Source: Ruminococcus sp. (GTDB taxonomy: Bacteria > Bacillota_A > Clostridia > Oscillospirales > Acutalibacteraceae). From it: 7,229 bases of DNA. The notes under the pieces are model-generated. The model did no database searches. It was given only the letters and a program-made list of their open reading frames with translations, and had not been told where the DNA came from. Location: positions 1 to 7,229 of the forward strand of contig JAFUPE010000088.1 in assembly GCA_017481395.1 (NCBI GenBank), in the 5' to 3' direction. A program made the position numbers and the translations under genes. Of the stretch, positions 5,485 through 7,229 are shown in pieces (within the stretch, counting starts at the first letter, position 1; each line of letters opens with the position of its first letter).

Positions 5485-5898
5485 TTAACCTTTTGTTTCG
5501 CAGTAGATGCAACGGTAAACGTTTTCTTCTCTGTCTGTAAGCTTGAAGATATGGTCAATCTCCTGCTCAACAGATGTAATGCATCTGGGATTTTTGCAGA
5601 AAATTACGTTAGTAAGGGTTTCGGGCATAGGGATAGTAAGCTTTTCGGTAAGCTTTGAGTCCTTAATAATATTAACGGTAACCTTAGGGTCGGCGTAACC
5701 GATAACCTCGAGGCTAAGGGGAACGTTGCCGTCAATCTTGATAATATCTTTTTTGCCCATCTTCTTACTGCCTGCGTTCATAATAATTGCAACGGGGCAA
5801 CTAAGCTTATCGAGACCTAAAAGCTCGTAAATACGCATAGCCCTGCCTGCAGTGATATGGTCAATGACAAAACCGTCTTTTATGGAGTCAATATTCAT
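5485..5898 (-). CDS. pyrI: Aspartate carbamoyltransferase regulatory subunit PyrI
   Basis: PyrI binds nucleotide effectors and bridges PyrB trimers in class B ATCase holoenzyme. The 137 residues are slightly shorter than the 153 of E. coli. The N-terminal allosteric domain has [12 protein letters not shown] (9-20), with the Asp-His pair that contacts the nucleotide in E. coli, and KKDIIKIDG (49-57). The C-terminal zinc domain has all four ligands: C101 and C106 in CKNPRC, and C130 and C133 in CIYC. The Zn site is therefore intact and PyrB binding is expected. The ATG overlaps the pyrB stop by 4 nt (ATGA), with AAGGAGG at 5909-5915, so translational coupling for balanced subunits is likely. 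Which nucleotide inhibits or activates cannot be read from the sequence. It is the last gene of the pyr operon. Confidence 0.95.
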   Translation of the reverse strand: MNIDSIKDGFVIDHITAGRAMRIYELLGLDKLSCPVAIIMNAGSKKMGKKDIIKIDGNVPLSLEVIGYADPKVTVNIIKDSKLTEKLTIPMPETLTNVIFCKNPRCITSVEQEIDHIFKLTDREENVYRCIYCETKG

Positions 5899-6818
5899 AT
5901 AGTGCCTGCCTCCTTAAGAAGCTTTAAAATAAGTGCCATACGGATATACTTGCCGTAAAGTGCCTGACGGAAGTAGCAGGCACGCTTATCGTCATCAACC
6001 GCAACACTTATTTCGTTAACCCTTGGAAGAGGATGCATAATGATTAAGTCCTCTTTTGCGTTCTCTAACTTTTCGGGAACCAAAATGTATCTGTCCTTAA
6101 GTCTTAAATACTCTTCTTCGTTAAAGAAACGCTCACGCTGAACTCGGGTCATATAAAGAATATCAAGCTCGGGCATAACGTCCTCTAAGCTTTGGGTCTC
6201 TACATACTCAATGCTGTTTTTGTCAAGTACATCCTTCTTAACGTAATCAGGAAGCTTTAATTCCGTAGGAGAAACAAGATAAATCCTATTACCCTTGTAA
6301 CGGCTCATTGCATTTATTAAAGAATGCACAGTTCTGCCGAATTTAAGGTCACCGCAAAAACCGATTTTAAGGTTTTCAAATCTGCCCTTTTCCCTGTTGA
6401 TTGTAAGCAAATCGGTCAACGTCTGGGTGGGGTGGTTATGACCGCCGTCGCCTGCATTAATTACAGGGATGGAAGCGTTCATAGCGGCAACTAAAGGTGC
6501 ACCCTCTTTGGGGTGACGCATTGCAATAATATCTGCATAGCAACTAATCATTTTAGCTGTATCGGCAACGCTTTCGCCCTTTGCAGAGGAGGATGAACCA
6601 GCCTCGGAAAAACCAAGCACATTGCCGCCAAGCTCGTACATTGCGGCTTCAAAGCTAAGCCTTGTGCGTGTTGAAGGCTCGAAGAAAAGTGTAGCAAGCT
6701 TTTTGCCCTTACACATCTCGCTGTACTTTTTAGGGTCAGCGATAATGTCGTTTGCAACTACAAGAAGCTCGTCAATTTCCTCTACCGTAAAATCTAAAAT
6801 ATCAATAAGACTTTTCAT
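5895..6818 (-). CDS. pyrB: Aspartate carbamoyltransferase catalytic subunit PyrB
   Basis: PyrB joins carbamoyl phosphate and L-aspartate to form N-carbamoyl-aspartate, the committed step of pyrimidine synthesis, in the cytoplasm. The 307 residues match the family. The carbamoyl-phosphate loop is FFEPSTRTR (45-53). The mobile lysine loop SSSSAKGES (75-83) contains Lys80. RHP (101-103) and HPTQ (129-132) follow. The aspartate-binding side shows Arg162 (GRT), TRVQRER (224-230) and HPLPRV (262-267). All catalytic positions known from E. coli ATCase are present. It starts 3 nt after the pyrE stop, and the CTAAGG eight bases upstream is a weaker ribosome binding site than its neighbours have, which suggests reinitiation or coupling with pyrE. 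The PyrI partner follows directly. Confidence 0.97.
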   Translation of the reverse strand: MKSLIDILDFTVEEIDELLVVANDIIADPKKYSEMCKGKKLATLFFEPSTRTRLSFEAAMYELGGNVLGFSEAGSSSSAKGESVADTAKMISCYADIIAMRHPKEGAPLVAAMNASIPVINAGDGGHNHPTQTLTDLLTINREKGRFENLKIGFCGDLKFGRTVHSLINAMSRYKGNRIYLVSPTELKLPDYVKKDVLDKNSIEYVETQSLEDVMPELDILYMTRVQRERFFNEEEYLRLKDRYILVPEKLENAKEDLIIMHPLPRVNEISVAVDDDKRACYFRQALYGKYIRMALILKLLKEAGTI

Positions 6819-6821
6819 AGC

Positions 6822-7229
6822 TTAAGCCTTAGCTGTAATCCAGCTTTCGTCAGAAGGATTGTTTCTGAATGCGATAAGTCGGGCAATGTCCTCGTCCTTG
6901 ATGTAGCCTTCCTCAGCTGCAACCTCAGCAATTACGTCGAAGTTTGTGAGAGAAATATTCTTAACGTTAGCGGCGGCGAGACGGTCGAGACCCTTCTGCA
7001 TACCATAGGTAAAGATAGAAACAATACCTAAAACCTCAGCACCTGCCTCACGAAGCACGTCAACAACCTCGATAACACTGCCGCCTTTGGAGATAAGGTC
7101 CTCAACAACAACAACCTTCTGGCCCTTCTCAAGCTTACCCTCGATCTGGTTCTGTCTGCCGTGGTCTTTTGCGCCTGAGCGAACATAACCCATGGGCATA
7201 TCAAGAAGATGAGCTGTGATAGCTGCATG
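6822..7229 (-). CDS. pyrE: Orotate phosphoribosyltransferase PyrE, 5' end off window
   Basis: PyrE transfers phosphoribose from PRPP to orotate to make OMP, the step before UMP. The last 135 codons are visible and the frame is open to the right edge, so the N-terminal part (roughly one third of the usual 210-230 residues) is missing. The visible part holds the flexible catalytic loop [15 protein letters not shown] (17-31) and the PRPP-binding motif [13 protein letters not shown] (39-51), where many homologues have STGGS instead of SKGGS. An internal ATG at 7197-7199 is not the true start, because upstream in-frame residues ([10 protein letters not shown]) continue the PyrE fold. The gene lies just ahead of pyrB, so pyrE-pyrB-pyrI is an operon; pyrF, pyrK or pyrD may lie upstream, which is inference. 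Confidence 0.94.
   Translation of the reverse strand, partial: HAAITAHLLDMPMGYVRSGAKDHGRQNQIEGKLEKGQKVVVVEDLISKGGSVIEVVDVLREAGAEVLGIVSIFTYGMQKGLDRLAAANVKNISLTNFDVIAEVAAEEGYIKDEDIARLIAFRNNPSDESWITAKA

Noticed and set aside
5404..5658. Plus-strand open frame of 84 codons through repeat B into pyrI
   Set aside because: It runs through a non-coding palindromic repeat and antisense to pyrI, with no recognisable protein features.
7028..7228. Minus-strand open frame of 66 codons overlapping pyrE in another frame
   Set aside because: The pyrE frame carries the catalytic loop and PRPP motif and stays open to the window edge; the other frame has no family features.

Overview
The window looks like a piece of chromosome from a strictly anaerobic, fermentative member of the Bacillota, most likely class Clostridia (possibly a gut Oscillospiraceae-type organism). 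The basis is a complete [FeFe]-hydrogenase maturation set with its TM1266-type companion, an ATCase with a separate PyrI subunit, strong AGGAGG-type ribosome binding sites, near-consensus sigma-A promoters with TGn extended -10 boxes, and a Clostridia-like BMP lipoprotein. The taxonomic guess is inference. Every supported gene lies on the minus strand, so the window reads from high to low coordinates.

7229 to about 5291 is the 3' end of a pyrimidine biosynthesis operon: pyrE (its 5' end lies off the window), then pyrB (3 nt gap), then pyrI (ATGA overlap). PyrE acts late in UMP synthesis. PyrB and PyrI form aspartate carbamoyltransferase, the committed step. After pyrI come a dispersed-type palindromic repeat (copy B), a perfect GC-rich palindrome and a strong intrinsic terminator.

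5274 to 470 is a hydrogenase-maturation operon with its own promoter: a TM1266-like small regulator, hydE, hydG, hydF and a prolyl-tRNA-editing (YbaK/ProX-type) deacylase. HydE and HydG are radical-SAM enzymes that help build the 2Fe subcluster of the H-cluster, and HydF is the GTPase scaffold that delivers it to HydA. The hydrogenase itself is not in the window. A second copy of the palindromic repeat (copy A) lies between hydG and hydF.

The most interesting element is the roughly 140-nt leader of the hyd operon. It holds a perfect 9-bp intrinsic terminator just upstream of the first ribosome binding site. It also holds an upstream hairpin whose arms match those of the terminator, so the arms can re-pair into an antiterminator. 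This looks like a transcription attenuator or an undescribed riboswitch-like leader controlling H-cluster assembly genes.

370 to 1 is a separate unit: a consensus promoter drives the 5' part of a BMP-family ABC transporter solute-binding lipoprotein, which runs off the left edge.
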